64,000 nt of DNA from contig NZ_CP011770.1 in assembly GCF_001028705.1 (NCBI RefSeq), forward strand, positions 251,501 through 315,500, read 5' to 3'. Both the position numbers and the translations under genes were made by a program. The notes beneath the pieces are model-generated. The model was not told the DNA's origin. It was given only the letters and a program-made list of their open reading frames with translations, and made no database searches. Positions 1 to 8,620 of this stretch are shown one piece after another; the stretch's first letter is position 1, and each line of letters starts with the position of its first letter. The DNA is from Croceicoccus naphthovorans. GTDB lineage: Bacteria > Pseudomonadota > Alphaproteobacteria > Sphingomonadales > Sphingomonadaceae.

Positions 1-1013
1 TTCGCATCGTACTCCCAATCGACGCCGTGCGGATCGACGAACAGGCAGGGCCGGGGCAGGACGAGGTATTCGTATACCTGGCTGCTCACATCGCCGATGT
101 AGAGGTCGGCCGCCAGAGTATAGGTCATGTCACAGCACCGCGCCGATCCCATGTCGATCAGTACGCGGTCCTCCACCGCCAGTGCCTGCGCCGCAGCCCG
201 TTCGTCCTCCGACAAGGTCGATGCCAGCCGCACATGCGGCGCGACGATCAGGTTGTAGCGCCCGTCGGCCACGACCGCGTCGACCAGCTTGCGCAGGAAC
301 GCCTCGAAGGATCGAAACCGGCTTGCGAAGTGCGGGTTGTAGAGCAGCACGGGCCGGTCGTTGGCGAACAGCTTTGGCCGCACGATCCCCTTGCGGAACA
401 GCGCGGCCAGCTTGATCGGGCCAGTTACGTGGCAGCGCTCTGCACGAACAGTTCCGGCGGAGACGAGGCGGTCCCGGTCCTTATGTCCGGCAACCAGCAC
501 ATCGTCGAAACAGGCAAACCGCTTTTCAAACCCGACCCCGCGGTCCCCCGCGCCATGCGGGATGTGCAGCAACGGGGGAAAGCGACGCATCGTCCTGCGC
601 AGGATCGTCGAGGTGCGCTCTGCACACAGCACCACGCGCGCCCGCGCGATCTGGCACGCATAACGTGCCAGCCGGGCCAGCTTGGCCGAATTGCCGGGCA
701 GCATCGCGGTCAGCCATGACGGCAGGATCATTTCCACGATGCGCGGCGTAGGGAGCGCCAGTGACTGGGCGATTCGTGCGATGGCGGCACCATCGTCGGC
801 GGTGCAAGTGAAGACGGTGACCGATCCGGGGGTCCGCCGCTCCAGCTCGCACGCGACGGGGACGATATGCGCGAACTGGTGCTGGCCCCCGATGGCAAGG
901 ACGCTGACGGACGAACGCGCGGCCAGATCGATACGGGGTGGGCCGGTGCGAGTGGGGGATGCCGCAAGTGTGGTGAGGGCGGGATCCAGGGCATGGGTGG
1001 TCGGTGGGGGCAT
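1..1013 (-). CDS. CDP-glycerol glycerophosphotransferase-like protein (partial, runs off left edge)
   Basis: An open frame of about 337 codons starts at ATG 1013 and is still open at base 1, so the C-terminus lies outside the window. After a short N-terminal tail it reads like a GT-B/CDP-glycerol-transferase fold: a first Rossmann-type half, the segment HGAGDRGVGF, then YNPHF, APH and IGDVSSQVYEYL. The last resembles the GDxSS(x)xxE nucleotide-binding region of polyol-phosphate transferases and 2-epimerase-like enzymes. A role in making or decorating a surface polysaccharide is inferred from the fold. The substrate cannot be read from the sequence. It is divergent from the two-component pair at 1143. 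Confidence 0.6.
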   Translation of the reverse strand, partial: MPPPTTHALDPALTTLAASPTRTGPPRIDLAARSSVSVLAIGGQHQFAHIVPVACELERRTPGSVTVFTCTADDGAAIARIAQSLALPTPRIVEMILPSWLTAMLPGNSAKLARLARYACQIARARVVLCAERTSTILRRTMRRFPPLLHIPHGAGDRGVGFEKRFACFDDVLVAGHKDRDRLVSAGTVRAERCHVTGPIKLAALFRKGIVRPKLFANDRPVLLYNPHFASRFRSFEAFLRKLVDAVVADGRYNLIVAPHVRLASTLSEDERAAAQALAVEDRVLIDMGSARCCDMTYTLAADLYIGDVSSQVYEYLVLPRPCLFVDPHGVDWEYDA

Positions 1014-1142
1014 GACCCGGTGATGCCGGGATGCGATGTGGGCCGGATGGCGCGATTATTTGATTTTGCCCATCTTCGCAGATTCCGGGCACAATAGAGC
1101 CGACGCCTGCAGTAAGACCGAATCCGACGCCCCACAGCCTTT

Positions 1143-1832
1143 ATGCCCCGACCCATGCAGATACTCCTGATCGAAGACGACGAAGCGATCGCCGCCCATA
1201 TCGCTGCGGGCCTGCGCGAAGTGGGTCATATCGTGGAGGTTCAGCACGACGGCCGCGAAGGCATGGTCCGCGCGACTTGCGAGACCTACGACCTGATCGT
1301 GCTCGATCGGATGTTGCCCTCGCTCGACGGGTTGAAGGTGCTGGCCGCCTTGCGTGCGACCGGCGATACCACCCCGGTCCTGATCCTCAGCGCGCTGGGC
1401 GATGTGGACGAACGGATAAAGGGCCTGCGCGCGGGCGGCGACGATTACATGGCCAAGCCCTTCGCAACGTCGGAACTTCTAGCCCGGGTAGAGGTGCTGG
1501 GGCGGCGCGGGCCGATGCTGGCGGAAACGTCGGACAAGCTGACCGTCGGCAATCTGGTCATCGATCTGGGCGCCCACGTGGTCAGCCGGGGTGGCAAGCG
1601 GATCGACCTGACATTGCGCGAACTGCGCATCGTAGCCTATCTGGCGCGCAATGCGGGCCGGGTGGTAACGCGTTCGATGCTGCTGGAAAACGTGTGGGAC
1701 TATAACTTCGACCCGCAGACCAACATTATCGACCAGCATATCAGCAAGGTGCGCCAAAAACTGTCCGCCGGGGAAGCCGATCCGCTGATCCACACGGTGC
1801 GCGGCGTCGGTTACGTGATGCGCAGCGAATGA
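1143..1832 (+). CDS. OmpR/PhoB-family response regulator
   Basis: This is a 229-aa two-domain regulator. The N-terminal receiver carries the acidic pocket (IEDDE), phospho-acceptor Asp55 in LIVLDRMLPSLDGL, and the Lys of AKPF. The C-terminal winged helix (about residues 130-229) has the typical LTLRELRIVAYL and HISKVRQKL segments. It probably binds DNA as a dimer after phosphorylation by the kinase encoded immediately downstream, whose ATG overlaps its stop (ATGA, 4 bases). A second in-frame ATG at 1155 (MQILLIEDD) is an equally plausible start, and no strong ribosome site distinguishes the two. The stimulus is unknown. Confidence 0.9.
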   Translation: MPRPMQILLIEDDEAIAAHIAAGLREVGHIVEVQHDGREGMVRATCETYDLIVLDRMLPSLDGLKVLAALRATGDTTPVLILSALGDVDERIKGLRAGGDDYMAKPFATSELLARVEVLGRRGPMLAETSDKLTVGNLVIDLGAHVVSRGGKRIDLTLRELRIVAYLARNAGRVVTRSMLLENVWDYNFDPQTNIIDQHISKVRQKLSAGEADPLIHTVRGVGYVMRSE

Positions 1833-3190
1833 GCCGATTGTTCCGCAGTCTCTCGTTCCGGCTCGCGGTTCTCTATGCGGTGCTGTTCGGGATTTCGGTC
1901 GTGGTCCTGATCGGCGCGATCTACTGGATACGATACGAACGCCCGCTCGACGCGATGCGCGCCAGCGTCACGACCGAGGCGGAGGCTTACCAGACTATCG
2001 CGCGATCAAGGGGCCTTGGCGAAACGATCCAGCTGCTGAACCGGCGTGCGAAAGAGCGTGCGGATCGTAAACCGTTCCATGCGGTCATCGCGTCCGATGG
2101 CACCGTGCTCAGTCGCAACCTGCCCAGTTGGCCATCGCGGTCGATTGAGGGACTGAACCTGATGGAAGCCGACATCCTGACCGAAGGGGACGAGATCGAC
2201 TACAGCGCGCTGGTTCTCGACCAAACGATCCCCGACGGCACTCGCCTGATCGTCGGTCGCGATGTGGAGGATATCACACGCCTGCGCGAACAGCTGGAGG
2301 CGGCCTCTTTCTGGCTGGTTGTCGGCACCCTGATCCTCGGCTTGACCGGCGGCTGGTTGATGAGCCGGGCCATCGGCAAGCGCATCGATTCGGTAACCCG
2401 CGCGGCGCTGCTGGTGATGGAAGGCGACCTGACCGGGCGGGTGGAGATGCGCGGAACGAATGACGACTTCGACCGATTGGGAGATACGCTGAACCTGATG
2501 CTGGAACGGATCCAGACGCTGTTCGCTGCTGTTCAGCGGGTATCCGATCACATCACCCACGAATTGCGCACGCCGCTGGCCCGGCTGGTCGGCAAGCTGG
2601 AGGAGATCGAGAAGCGCCCGCCCGGCGATCCCGGCCTGCCCGCCTTGATCGGCGACGCCAGCATGGAGGCGGCGCGGTTGCAGCGTATTTTCGCCGCGAT
2701 CCTGCGTATCTCTCGCATCGAGCAGGGCCGCCACGCGATCCAGCGCAAGACCGCTGATGTGGTGACCATAGTTGAGGACGTGGTCGAGCTGTACCAACCC
2801 GTCGCCGAAGTACGCGGCATCGCCTTGACGGTTAAAGCGGAAAGGCCGCTGATCGCCGCGTTCGACGTCGACCTGGTGTTTCAGGCGCTGAGCAACCTTA
2901 TCGACAACGCGCTGAAACATACGCCGCCCAGCAGCAGCGTTGAAATTGTCGCATCGAAGACCGGAGGCGTCACGATCACCGTGGCCGACACCGGGGTGGG
3001 GCTGTCGCCGGAAGAGCGCGCCCGCGTGACCGAACCGTTCTACCGCAGCAGCTTGGCCCACGATTTACCGGGTGACGGACTGGGTCTCAGCATGGTTGCC
3101 GCCATCGCCCGCGCCCACGGCGCGCGCCTGTCGATAGAGGACAACGAACCCGGCCTGCGCGTAACGTTGGCGTTTCCTGAAGGGGAGTGA
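1829..3190 (+). CDS. Membrane sensor histidine kinase (HAMP, HisKA, HATPase_c)
   Basis: The 453-aa protein has two membrane helices (about 12-36 and 161-180) flanking a periplasmic sensor domain of about 120 residues. A HAMP linker, the phospho-accepting HisKA motif THELRTPL (His244) and a C-terminal ATPase with N box (LIDNALKH), DTGVGL and GDGLGLS follow. It is translationally coupled to the preceding OmpR-type regulator by an ATGA overlap, so the two form a cognate pair. The sensor region shows no named domain, so the signal is not predictable. The architecture is that of orthodox QseC/EnvZ-like kinases. Confidence 0.9.
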   Translation: MSRLFRSLSFRLAVLYAVLFGISVVVLIGAIYWIRYERPLDAMRASVTTEAEAYQTIARSRGLGETIQLLNRRAKERADRKPFHAVIASDGTVLSRNLPSWPSRSIEGLNLMEADILTEGDEIDYSALVLDQTIPDGTRLIVGRDVEDITRLREQLEAASFWLVVGTLILGLTGGWLMSRAIGKRIDSVTRAALLVMEGDLTGRVEMRGTNDDFDRLGDTLNLMLERIQTLFAAVQRVSDHITHELRTPLARLVGKLEEIEKRPPGDPGLPALIGDASMEAARLQRIFAAILRISRIEQGRHAIQRKTADVVTIVEDVVELYQPVAEVRGIALTVKAERPLIAAFDVDLVFQALSNLIDNALKHTPPSSSVEIVASKTGGVTITVADTGVGLSPEERARVTEPFYRSSLAHDLPGDGLGLSMVAAIARAHGARLSIEDNEPGLRVTLAFPEGE

Positions 3191-3200
3191 GGCGAAGGAC

Positions 3201-3276
3201 TGGTGCCGCTTACAGGACTCGAACCTGTGGCCCCATCATTACGAATGATGTGCTCTACCAACTGAGCTAAAGCGGC
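3201..3276 (-). tRNA. tRNA-Thr (CGT)
   Basis: A 76-nt cloverleaf with encoded 3' CCA reads on the minus strand. The acceptor arms GCCGCTT/AAGCGGC pair fully. The D arm is GCTC/GAGC, the anticodon stem CATCA/TGATG encloses TTCGTAA with anticodon CGT, and the T arm ACAGG/CCTGT encloses TTCGAGT. It lies 37 bases from tRNA-Cys on the same strand, so the two are probably co-transcribed. Confidence 0.96.
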
Positions 3277-3313
3277 CGACCATGTCATTGACCCGTTCGG
3301 GATCATTCACCGG

Positions 3314-3387
3314 TGGAGGCCCGAGCCGGAATCGAACCGGCGTGCGCGGATTTGCAGTCCGCTGCGTCACCACTCCGCCATCGGGCC
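3314..3387 (-). tRNA. tRNA-Cys (GCA)
   Basis: A 74-nt cloverleaf with encoded CCA on the minus strand. The acceptor is GGCCCGA/TCGGGCC with discriminator T (U), the cysteine identity base. The anticodon loop CTGCAAA gives anticodon GCA, and the T arm GCCGG/CCGGC encloses TTCGATT. It sits upstream of tRNA-Thr in the direction of transcription. Confidence 0.96.
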
Positions 3388-3473
3388 GCACCACTGGTGA
3401 GCGGCGCACCTAGCGAGTCTTTGCGGGCCATGCAATCGGGCAATTGCACCCGATTGCACCCAAACCCGATTTG

Positions 3474-4664
3474 TCAGGTATTGAGGCCCATAGAACGGAA
3501 CCAGCGCTTTACGTTGCGCGCCGCCTGTCGCAGACGCTGTTCGTTTTCGACCATCGCGATGCGGACATAGCCTTCGCCCTGCTCGCCATAGCCGACACCG
3601 GGGGCGACCGCGACTTCTGCCTCGGTCAGCAGCTGCTTGGAGAATTCGAGGCTGCCCATGTCTCTCAGCGCTGGTGGCAGCGGGGCCCATGCGAACATCG
3701 ACGCGGGCGGGCTGGGGATGTCCCAACCGGCGCGGGCGAAGGCATCGACCATCACATCGCGGCGCTTTTGATAGAGGTTGCGATTCTTTTCGACGATGTC
3801 CTGCGGTCCGTTCAGCGCGGCACAGGCCGCCGCCTGAATCGGCGTGAACGCGCCATAGTCGAGGTACGACTTTACGCGGGTCAGTGCCGCGATCAGCTTT
3901 TGATTGCCGACCGCAAAGCCCATGCGCCATCCAGCCATCGAATAGGTCTTGCTCATCGAGGTAAACTCGACCGCGACGTCCTTGGCCCCTGGCACCTCGA
4001 GGATAGAGCGGGTCGGATTGCCGTCGTAATACAGCTCCGAATAGGCGAGGTCGGACAGGATCCAGACGCTGTTCTCCTTCGCCCAGGCGACCAGTCGTTC
4101 GTAAAATGCGAGATCGACCGTCTCTGCCGTCGGGTTCGACGGATAGTTGACGATCAGCACCGTGGGACGCGGCACCGAGTGGCGCATCGCGTTGTCGAGC
4201 GCGGTCCAGTACTTCTCGTCGGGCGTGGTCGGCACTTCGCGAATCGTCGCGCCCGCAAGAATGAAGCCGAAGGTGTGTATCGGATAGCTGGGGTTCGGCG
4301 CCATGATGACGTCGCCCGGCGCGGTGATCGCGGTGGCAAGGCTGGCCAGCCCTTCCTTTGATCCCATGGTGACGACGATCTCACGCTCCGGGTCCAGCTC
4401 TACGTTGAAGCGGCGGGCGTAATAGTTCGCCTGTGCGCGGCGCAGGCCGGGAATGCCCTTCGACTGCGAATAGCCGTGCGCGTCGGGCTTCATCGCCACT
4501 TCGCACAGCTTGTCGATGACATGCTGGGGCGGGGGCAGGTCGGGGTTGCCCATGCCAAGGTCGATGATGTCACGGCCCGCACGACGCGCCTCTGCCCGCA
4601 TCGCGTTGACTTCGGCGATGACGTAGGGCGGAAGGCGTTTTATGCGGTAGAACTCGTTGTCCAT
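3474..4664 (-). CDS. alaC: AlaC/LL-DAP-aminotransferase-like class I aminotransferase
   Basis: This 396-aa PLP enzyme of fold type I resembles E. coli AlaC closely in its landmarks: IDLGMGNPDLP near the N-terminus, HGYSQSKGIPGLRRA, VTMGSKEGLASL, PNPSYPIHTFGF, the NYPSNPTAE motif, and SMSKTYSMAGWRMGF containing the Schiff-base lysine. AlaC makes alanine from pyruvate and glutamate, and related enzymes act in lysine biosynthesis, so the precise substrate is open. The ATG at 4664 is divergent from phaC, with a 200-bp shared intergenic region. Confidence 0.85.
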   Translation of the reverse strand: MDNEFYRIKRLPPYVIAEVNAMRAEARRAGRDIIDLGMGNPDLPPPQHVIDKLCEVAMKPDAHGYSQSKGIPGLRRAQANYYARRFNVELDPEREIVVTMGSKEGLASLATAITAPGDVIMAPNPSYPIHTFGFILAGATIREVPTTPDEKYWTALDNAMRHSVPRPTVLIVNYPSNPTAETVDLAFYERLVAWAKENSVWILSDLAYSELYYDGNPTRSILEVPGAKDVAVEFTSMSKTYSMAGWRMGFAVGNQKLIAALTRVKSYLDYGAFTPIQAAACAALNGPQDIVEKNRNLYQKRRDVMVDAFARAGWDIPSPPASMFAWAPLPPALRDMGSLEFSKQLLTEAEVAVAPGVGYGEQGEGYVRIAMVENEQRLRQAARNVKRWFRSMGLNT

Positions 4665-4794
4665 CTCTCGACTTGTCTCAAAAGGGCCAAAATGACCGGG
4701 TTATGGGTAGTTATACGATGGCAAGGCATCGCGGCCTTAGACCATGGGCGGCATTGCGCTGACGCGCAACCGGGCGCAAGATTATTCTGCCGAC

Positions 4795-4840
4795 TTGACG
4801 AAAAGCACGGTTGATCTTTGTTTTGCTGCACTGCACAAAA
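4795..4840 (+). promoter_or_regulatory. Putative phaC promoter with PhaR-like operator
   Basis: TTGACG at 4795-4800 could be a -35 element, followed about 17-18 bp later by a weak T-rich -10. The dyad TGCTGC-ACT-GCACAA at 4824-4838 follows directly. It matches the TTGTGC-N3-GCACAA motif found twice upstream of the phasin gene. TGC-rich inverted repeats are the known type of site for PhaR, the PHB-responsive repressor, and the assignment to PhaR is inference. Confidence 0.5.
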
Positions 4841-4864
4841 GGGCGAGCGCGGGAGAGTTTCACG

Positions 4865-6841
4865 ATGGCATCGGGCACGAAGGACAAGGATCGCGGCATG
4901 GACGATGCGGGAACGCCGCCGCCCACCAGCAATGCGCCGATGGATTTCCTGCCCTCTTTGATGGCCGGTCCCTTCCTGCAGATGTTCGACGGTCCGATGA
5001 AGGATATGATTGCGTTTCAGGACGCGTCGACCAAGGCGATGTTCGGGGCATTTCTGGGCCAGTCGAGCGATGAGGGCGAACCCACATCCGACGGCACCGG
5101 TGACGATGTCGACTGGCAGGCAGTGGCCGGAAATCTGAACGAGATGTGGCGATCGTTCCTGAAGAATCAGCCAGCGATCGCATCGTCGGGCATCGTCGAC
5201 CCGGCCCGCTGGCTGGACATGGCGGGGCGCTGGCTTTCGCAATACCCCATTGGCGGCGACGAGAAACAGACGCAGCTTTTCGCCGAGGGTATGGCCGTGT
5301 GGGACACGATGCTGGGCCAGTTCGGCATGGGCGAATCGGCGCAACTGCCGCGCAAGGACAATCGTTTTCGCGATCCGAAGTGGCAGGAAAACCCCCTCTT
5401 CGCGGTGCTGCATCAGGCCTACCTGATGCTGTCGGACCAATTGCTGAACGCGGCCGAGGGGGCGCAGGGGCTGAGCAAGGAGCGCAAGGAACAGCTCAAG
5501 TTCTTTACCCGACTGACGACCGAGGCGATGAGCCCGGCGCATTTCCCGCTGACCAATCCCCTGGTGATCGAAAAGACCTTGGAGACGGGCGGCGAGAACC
5601 TCGTCAAAGGTATGGAACACCTGATCGCTGACCTGGAGGCGGGTAAGCTCAGCCACACCGACAAGAATGCCTTCGTGCTGGGCGAGAATATCGCCGCGAC
5701 GCCGGGCAAGGTGATCCACGAAACCCCGCTGTTCCAGCTGATCCAGTACAGCCCGACGACGGAGAGTGTGCGCAAGACGCCGTTGCTGATCTTCCCGCCG
5801 TGGATCAACCGATTCTACATCCTCGATCTTGGTCCGAAGAAAAGCTTCGTGAAATGGGCGGTCGATCAGGGGCTGACCGTCTGCCTCGTGTCGTGGAAGT
5901 CCGCCGATGCGTCGATGGCCGACATCGCGTGGGAGGATTACATCCGCGCCCAGATCGAGGCGATCGATGTCGTGCGCGAACGGTTCAAGGTGCCGTCGGT
6001 CCACACGATCGGTTATTGCGTTGGGGGTACGACGCTGGCTGCGACGCTCTCGGTGCTGGGCCGCCGGGGAGAGGCGGACAAGGTTGCCAGCGCGACCTAT
6101 TTCACCGCGCAAGTCGACTTTACCGAGGCGGGTGAGCTGAAGGCCTTTATCGACGAGGCTCAGCTGAAGATGATCGATTCGCTGGCGGGCGAGGGGTATG
6201 TCGACGGGCGCTATCTGGCGCTGGCGTTCAACCTGCTGCGCAGCCCGGACCTGATCTGGAACTACGTCACCAAGAATTACCTGTTGGGTGAGGACTACAG
6301 CGCGTTCGACCTGCTTTACTGGAACGGCGACAGCACCAACCTGCCCGCGCGGTTCCACCGCGAGTACCTGAAGGATCTGTATCACGACAACCTGCTGGTC
6401 GTGCCCGATGCGCTCAGCGCCGATGGCACGCCGATCGACCTGCGCCGCAATGTCACGCCGTCGTATATTCAGGCGGGGGTCGACGATCACATCGCCCCGC
6501 TGCCCAGCGTCTGGAAACTGACGCGGCACTTGTCGGGGCCTAAGCGGTTCCTGCTGGCGGGATCGGGGCATATCGCGGGCGTCGTCAATCCGCCGTCGTC
6601 GGGCAAGTACCAGTACTGGTCCATCGGCGAGCCCGATGCCGAGCAGCCCGAGGTGCCCGACACGCTGGATGCCTATAAGGCCCAAGCCGTCGAAACGCCG
6701 GGCAGCTGGTGGCCGGACTGGATCAGATGGATCGATGCAATCGACCCCGCAACCACCAAGGCAACGGGCAAGCGCAAGCCCGGCGGGCGTGGCGACACGG
6801 TGATCGAAGACGCGCCGGGCCGTTACGTAAAGGCGCGGTAA
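4865..6841 (+). CDS. phaC: Class I poly(3-hydroxyalkanoate) synthase
   Basis: PhaC polymerises (R)-3-hydroxyacyl-CoA, usually 3-hydroxybutyryl-CoA, into storage polyester on the granule surface. From ATG 4865, preceded by a GGAGAG ribosome site, the protein is 658 aa. The lipase-like box GYCVGG gives the catalytic Cys385, Asp541 lies in GVDDHIAP, and His569 lies in GSGHIAG. The Asp-His spacing of 28 matches the Cupriavidus class I enzyme. The N-terminal region of about 250 residues is the PhaC_N domain. An in-frame ATG at 4811 would add 18 residues but overlaps the operator, so 4865 is preferred. The phasin gene follows, and both share a putative PhaR-type operator. Confidence 0.96.
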   Translation: MASGTKDKDRGMDDAGTPPPTSNAPMDFLPSLMAGPFLQMFDGPMKDMIAFQDASTKAMFGAFLGQSSDEGEPTSDGTGDDVDWQAVAGNLNEMWRSFLKNQPAIASSGIVDPARWLDMAGRWLSQYPIGGDEKQTQLFAEGMAVWDTMLGQFGMGESAQLPRKDNRFRDPKWQENPLFAVLHQAYLMLSDQLLNAAEGAQGLSKERKEQLKFFTRLTTEAMSPAHFPLTNPLVIEKTLETGGENLVKGMEHLIADLEAGKLSHTDKNAFVLGENIAATPGKVIHETPLFQLIQYSPTTESVRKTPLLIFPPWINRFYILDLGPKKSFVKWAVDQGLTVCLVSWKSADASMADIAWEDYIRAQIEAIDVVRERFKVPSVHTIGYCVGGTTLAATLSVLGRRGEADKVASATYFTAQVDFTEAGELKAFIDEAQLKMIDSLAGEGYVDGRYLALAFNLLRSPDLIWNYVTKNYLLGEDYSAFDLLYWNGDSTNLPARFHREYLKDLYHDNLLVVPDALSADGTPIDLRRNVTPSYIQAGVDDHIAPLPSVWKLTRHLSGPKRFLLAGSGHIAGVVNPPSSGKYQYWSIGEPDAEQPEVPDTLDAYKAQAVETPGSWWPDWIRWIDAIDPATTKATGKRKPGGRGDTVIEDAPGRYVKAR

Positions 6842-6854
6842 CAAAGCGCTGCGA

Positions 6855-6882
6855 TGGTCTGCCCCGATGGCGGGGCGGACCA
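6855..6882 (+). terminator. phaC terminator hairpin
   Basis: TGGTCtGCCCCG (6855-6866) pairs with CGGGGCgGACCA (6871-6882) around an ATGG loop, with one mismatch. It lies 14 bases after the phaC stop. The first T run (6891-6894) is 8 bases downstream, so intrinsic termination may be imperfect. Confidence 0.55.
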
Positions 6883-6892
6883 CCTACGACTT

Positions 6893-6954
6893 TTGTGCAA
6901 CGCACAATTTTTCATTGACTCGAGCGCCCTCAACACTTATTGTGCAGTGCAACA
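6893..6954 (+). promoter_or_regulatory. Phasin promoter with two PhaR-like operators
   Basis: TTGACT (6915-6920) and TATTGT (6938-6943), separated by 17 bp, form a good sigma-70 promoter. The perfect dyad TTGTGC-AAC-GCACAA (6893-6907) lies upstream of the -35. The near-perfect TTGTGC-AGT-GCAACA (6940-6954) covers the -10. The same motif precedes phaC. An operator on the -10 suggests repression, plausibly by PHB-displaced PhaR, which is not encoded in this window. Confidence 0.65.
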
Positions 6955-7041
6955 TGACCCGTGAAATGGGTCTGTCGCGGACGGAGGGCCTGATTGAATT
7001 TCCCTCTCGCCGCACTGAATTCGTGAAGCGAGGATAGTTCG

Positions 7042-7854
7042 ATGGCCGAGACCAAGGACGAAGGCGCACCGACAAAGGCGGCGCCCGTCATCAAGCCGGA
7101 AGCGGCAAAGCCCGCACCCGCAAAGAAGCGCGGTCGCCCCAAGGGTTCGACAAATGCCAAGGCGGCGTTGAAGACGGCTGCCAAGAAAAAGCCGGCTGCA
7201 AAGCCCGCCGTAGCCAAGGCCGCAGCGGCAAAGGCTGCGCCGAAGCCCGCCCCGGCAAAGCCGGTTGCACCGAAACCGGCTGCTCCGGCGCCGGTCGCCG
7301 CCAAGCCGGCCCCCATTCCGGCAGCGGCGAAGGAAGCCGAAGCCGCCCCCGCAAAGGTAGCCGCCGCAGCGGCTGCCGCGCCAATGAAGACAATGAAAAC
7401 GATCACGCAGGAGTTTGTAACGATGACTACCCCCGAAGCGATGACCAAAGGTTTCCAGGACGCCATGGCCGACATGACTGCAAAGTCGAAGGCTGCGTAC
7501 GAAAAGGGCACCGCCATGGTCTCCGACGTCACCGAATTCACCAAGGGCAATGTCGAAGCCATGGTCGAATCGGGCAAGATTTTTGCCAGCGGCATGCAGG
7601 AAATGGGTCGTTCGATGATCGCCGATTCCAAGGCCGAATTCGAATCCATGACCGCAGAGGTCAAGGAAATGGCCGCCGTTAAATCGCCGACCGATTTCTT
7701 CCAGCTGCAGAGCGCGATGATGCGCAAGTACTTCGACAAGTCGGTTGCCGCCGCGTCGAAGAACACCGAGAGCATGCTGAAGCTGGCCAACGACGCCGCC
7801 CAGCCGCTGTCGAGCCGCGTTTCGATCGCCATGGAAAAGATGAAGGCCGCCTGA
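7042..7854 (+). CDS. Phasin with Lys/Ala/Pro-rich AT-hook N-terminal extension
   Basis: The C-terminal half (about residues 128-270) is a helical phasin_2-type domain that coats polyhydroxyalkanoate granules. The N-terminal half is a low-complexity Ala/Pro/Lys tail with an AT-hook core, KKRGRPKGS, at residues 28-36. That arrangement could tether granules to DNA, as the histone-like tail of Pseudomonas PhaF does, though there it is C-terminal. An in-frame ATG at 7423 (codon 128) has an AGGAG ribosome site 9 bases upstream, so a 143-aa tail-less phasin may also be made. It lies downstream of phaC, with its own promoter and operators. Confidence 0.88.
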   Translation: MAETKDEGAPTKAAPVIKPEAAKPAPAKKRGRPKGSTNAKAALKTAAKKKPAAKPAVAKAAAAKAAPKPAPAKPVAPKPAAPAPVAAKPAPIPAAAKEAEAAPAKVAAAAAAAPMKTMKTITQEFVTMTTPEAMTKGFQDAMADMTAKSKAAYEKGTAMVSDVTEFTKGNVEAMVESGKIFASGMQEMGRSMIADSKAEFESMTAEVKEMAAVKSPTDFFQLQSAMMRKYFDKSVAAASKNTESMLKLANDAAQPLSSRVSIAMEKMKAA

Positions 7855-7931
7855 TCCGGGCACCTTCATCGGGTCGGTAACGCAGACCCCCGGTATCGAT
7901 CAGCCCCCCTGTTCGATGCCATTCCCGAGTA

Positions 7932-7970
7932 ACGGGGCCGGCCCCGGGATACGTCCCGGTCCGGCCCCGT
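7932..7970 (+). terminator. Phasin terminator
   Basis: ACGGGGCCGG (7932-7941) pairs perfectly with CCGGCCCCGT (7961-7970), and the loop contains an inner CCGGGA/TCCCGG pairing. A short T run (7977-7980) follows after CTTCGG. It lies about 75 bp after the phasin stop. Confidence 0.6.
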
Positions 7971-8076
7971 CTTCGGTTTTGGGCCGGGAAAACCGTACGA
8001 AGTTACAGCCCGAATTGGATCAACTGTCGCGAAAGACTTGTTAACGAGAGCCGCGATACGATATTCTGACCTGACC

Positions 8077-8505
8077 ATGGCAAGACTGTTGGATATCCCC
8101 CAAGGCGGCATCGTGCCCGGCCCTTTGACTGCGTTTGATGCTGCGCGCGTCCGAATCACCGCCATCGACGAGGGTGAAAAAGGCGACGACGACGAGGGTG
8201 ACGGCGGGGCGGGCCAGATCGATCTGGTTACGAAAACGCGCGCCAAGCCCAAGAAGCCGAGCCAGTTCAAAGTGCTCATGCTCAACGACGACTACACGCC
8301 GATGGAATTCGTCGTGTTGGTGTTGAAGCGTTTCTTCCGCATGGACATGGAACAGGCGACGCAAGTCATGCTCCACGTGCATCAACGCGGCGTGGGCGTG
8401 TGCGGCATCTATCCCTACGAGATCGCCGAAACCAAGGTGAACCAAGTGATGGATTTCGCGCGTCAGAACCAGCACCCGCTGCAATGCACGCTTGAAAAGG
8501 CCTGA
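8077..8505 (+). CDS. clpS: ATP-dependent Clp protease adaptor ClpS
   Basis: ClpS delivers N-degron substrates to ClpAP. From ATG 8077 the product is 142 aa. An acidic, poorly conserved N-terminus of about 55 residues is followed by the ClpS core [16 protein letters not shown], the helix [20 protein letters not shown], and [17 protein letters not shown]. These carry the residues that bind the N-terminal destabilising residue and ClpA. An in-frame upstream start at 8038 would add 13 residues that do not look conserved. clpA is not in the window. Confidence 0.93.
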   Translation: MARLLDIPQGGIVPGPLTAFDAARVRITAIDEGEKGDDDEGDGGAGQIDLVTKTRAKPKKPSQFKVLMLNDDYTPMEFVVLVLKRFFRMDMEQATQVMLHVHQRGVGVCGIYPYEIAETKVNQVMDFARQNQHPLQCTLEKA

Positions 8506-8620
8506 TCGCGCGCCTCTTTTCCGGGGCGATTGGCGGCAAAACTGGTGACGCACCCGATGCTTGCCTATATGGGGCAGGCAAGCTAGCCCGCCGGGCCAGA
8601 CGAAACGACCAGCAGAGCCT

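Noticed and set aside
2006..3061. Long minus-strand open frame of 351 codons opposite the sensor kinase gene
   Set aside because: Antisense shadow of a high-GC gene: the plus-strand protein has all kinase motifs, and the antisense product is His/Gln/Arg-rich without a domain.
3430..3470. Repeated ATTGCACCC near the tRNA genes, considered as an attachment site
   Set aside because: It is only two 9-bp copies a few bases apart, not a copy of a tRNA end, and no integrase or island flanks it.
4640..6883. A 747-codon minus-strand frame covering phaC
   Set aside because: It lies opposite a gene with an intact catalytic triad. Its composition is typical of the reverse frame of GC-rich codons, and it would also cover the phaC promoter region.
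7100..7400. Near-repeats of GCAAAGCC/GCCAAGCC in the phasin gene, considered as a DNA repeat array
   Set aside because: They follow from Ala-Lys-Pro codons with no constant unit length, so they are protein low complexity and not a repeat element.
6930..7869. Two long minus-strand frames over the phasin gene, one Gly/Arg-rich and one Ala-rich
   Set aside because: These are reverse readings of the Ala/Lys/Pro repeats of the phasin tail. They are low complexity and would contain its promoter.
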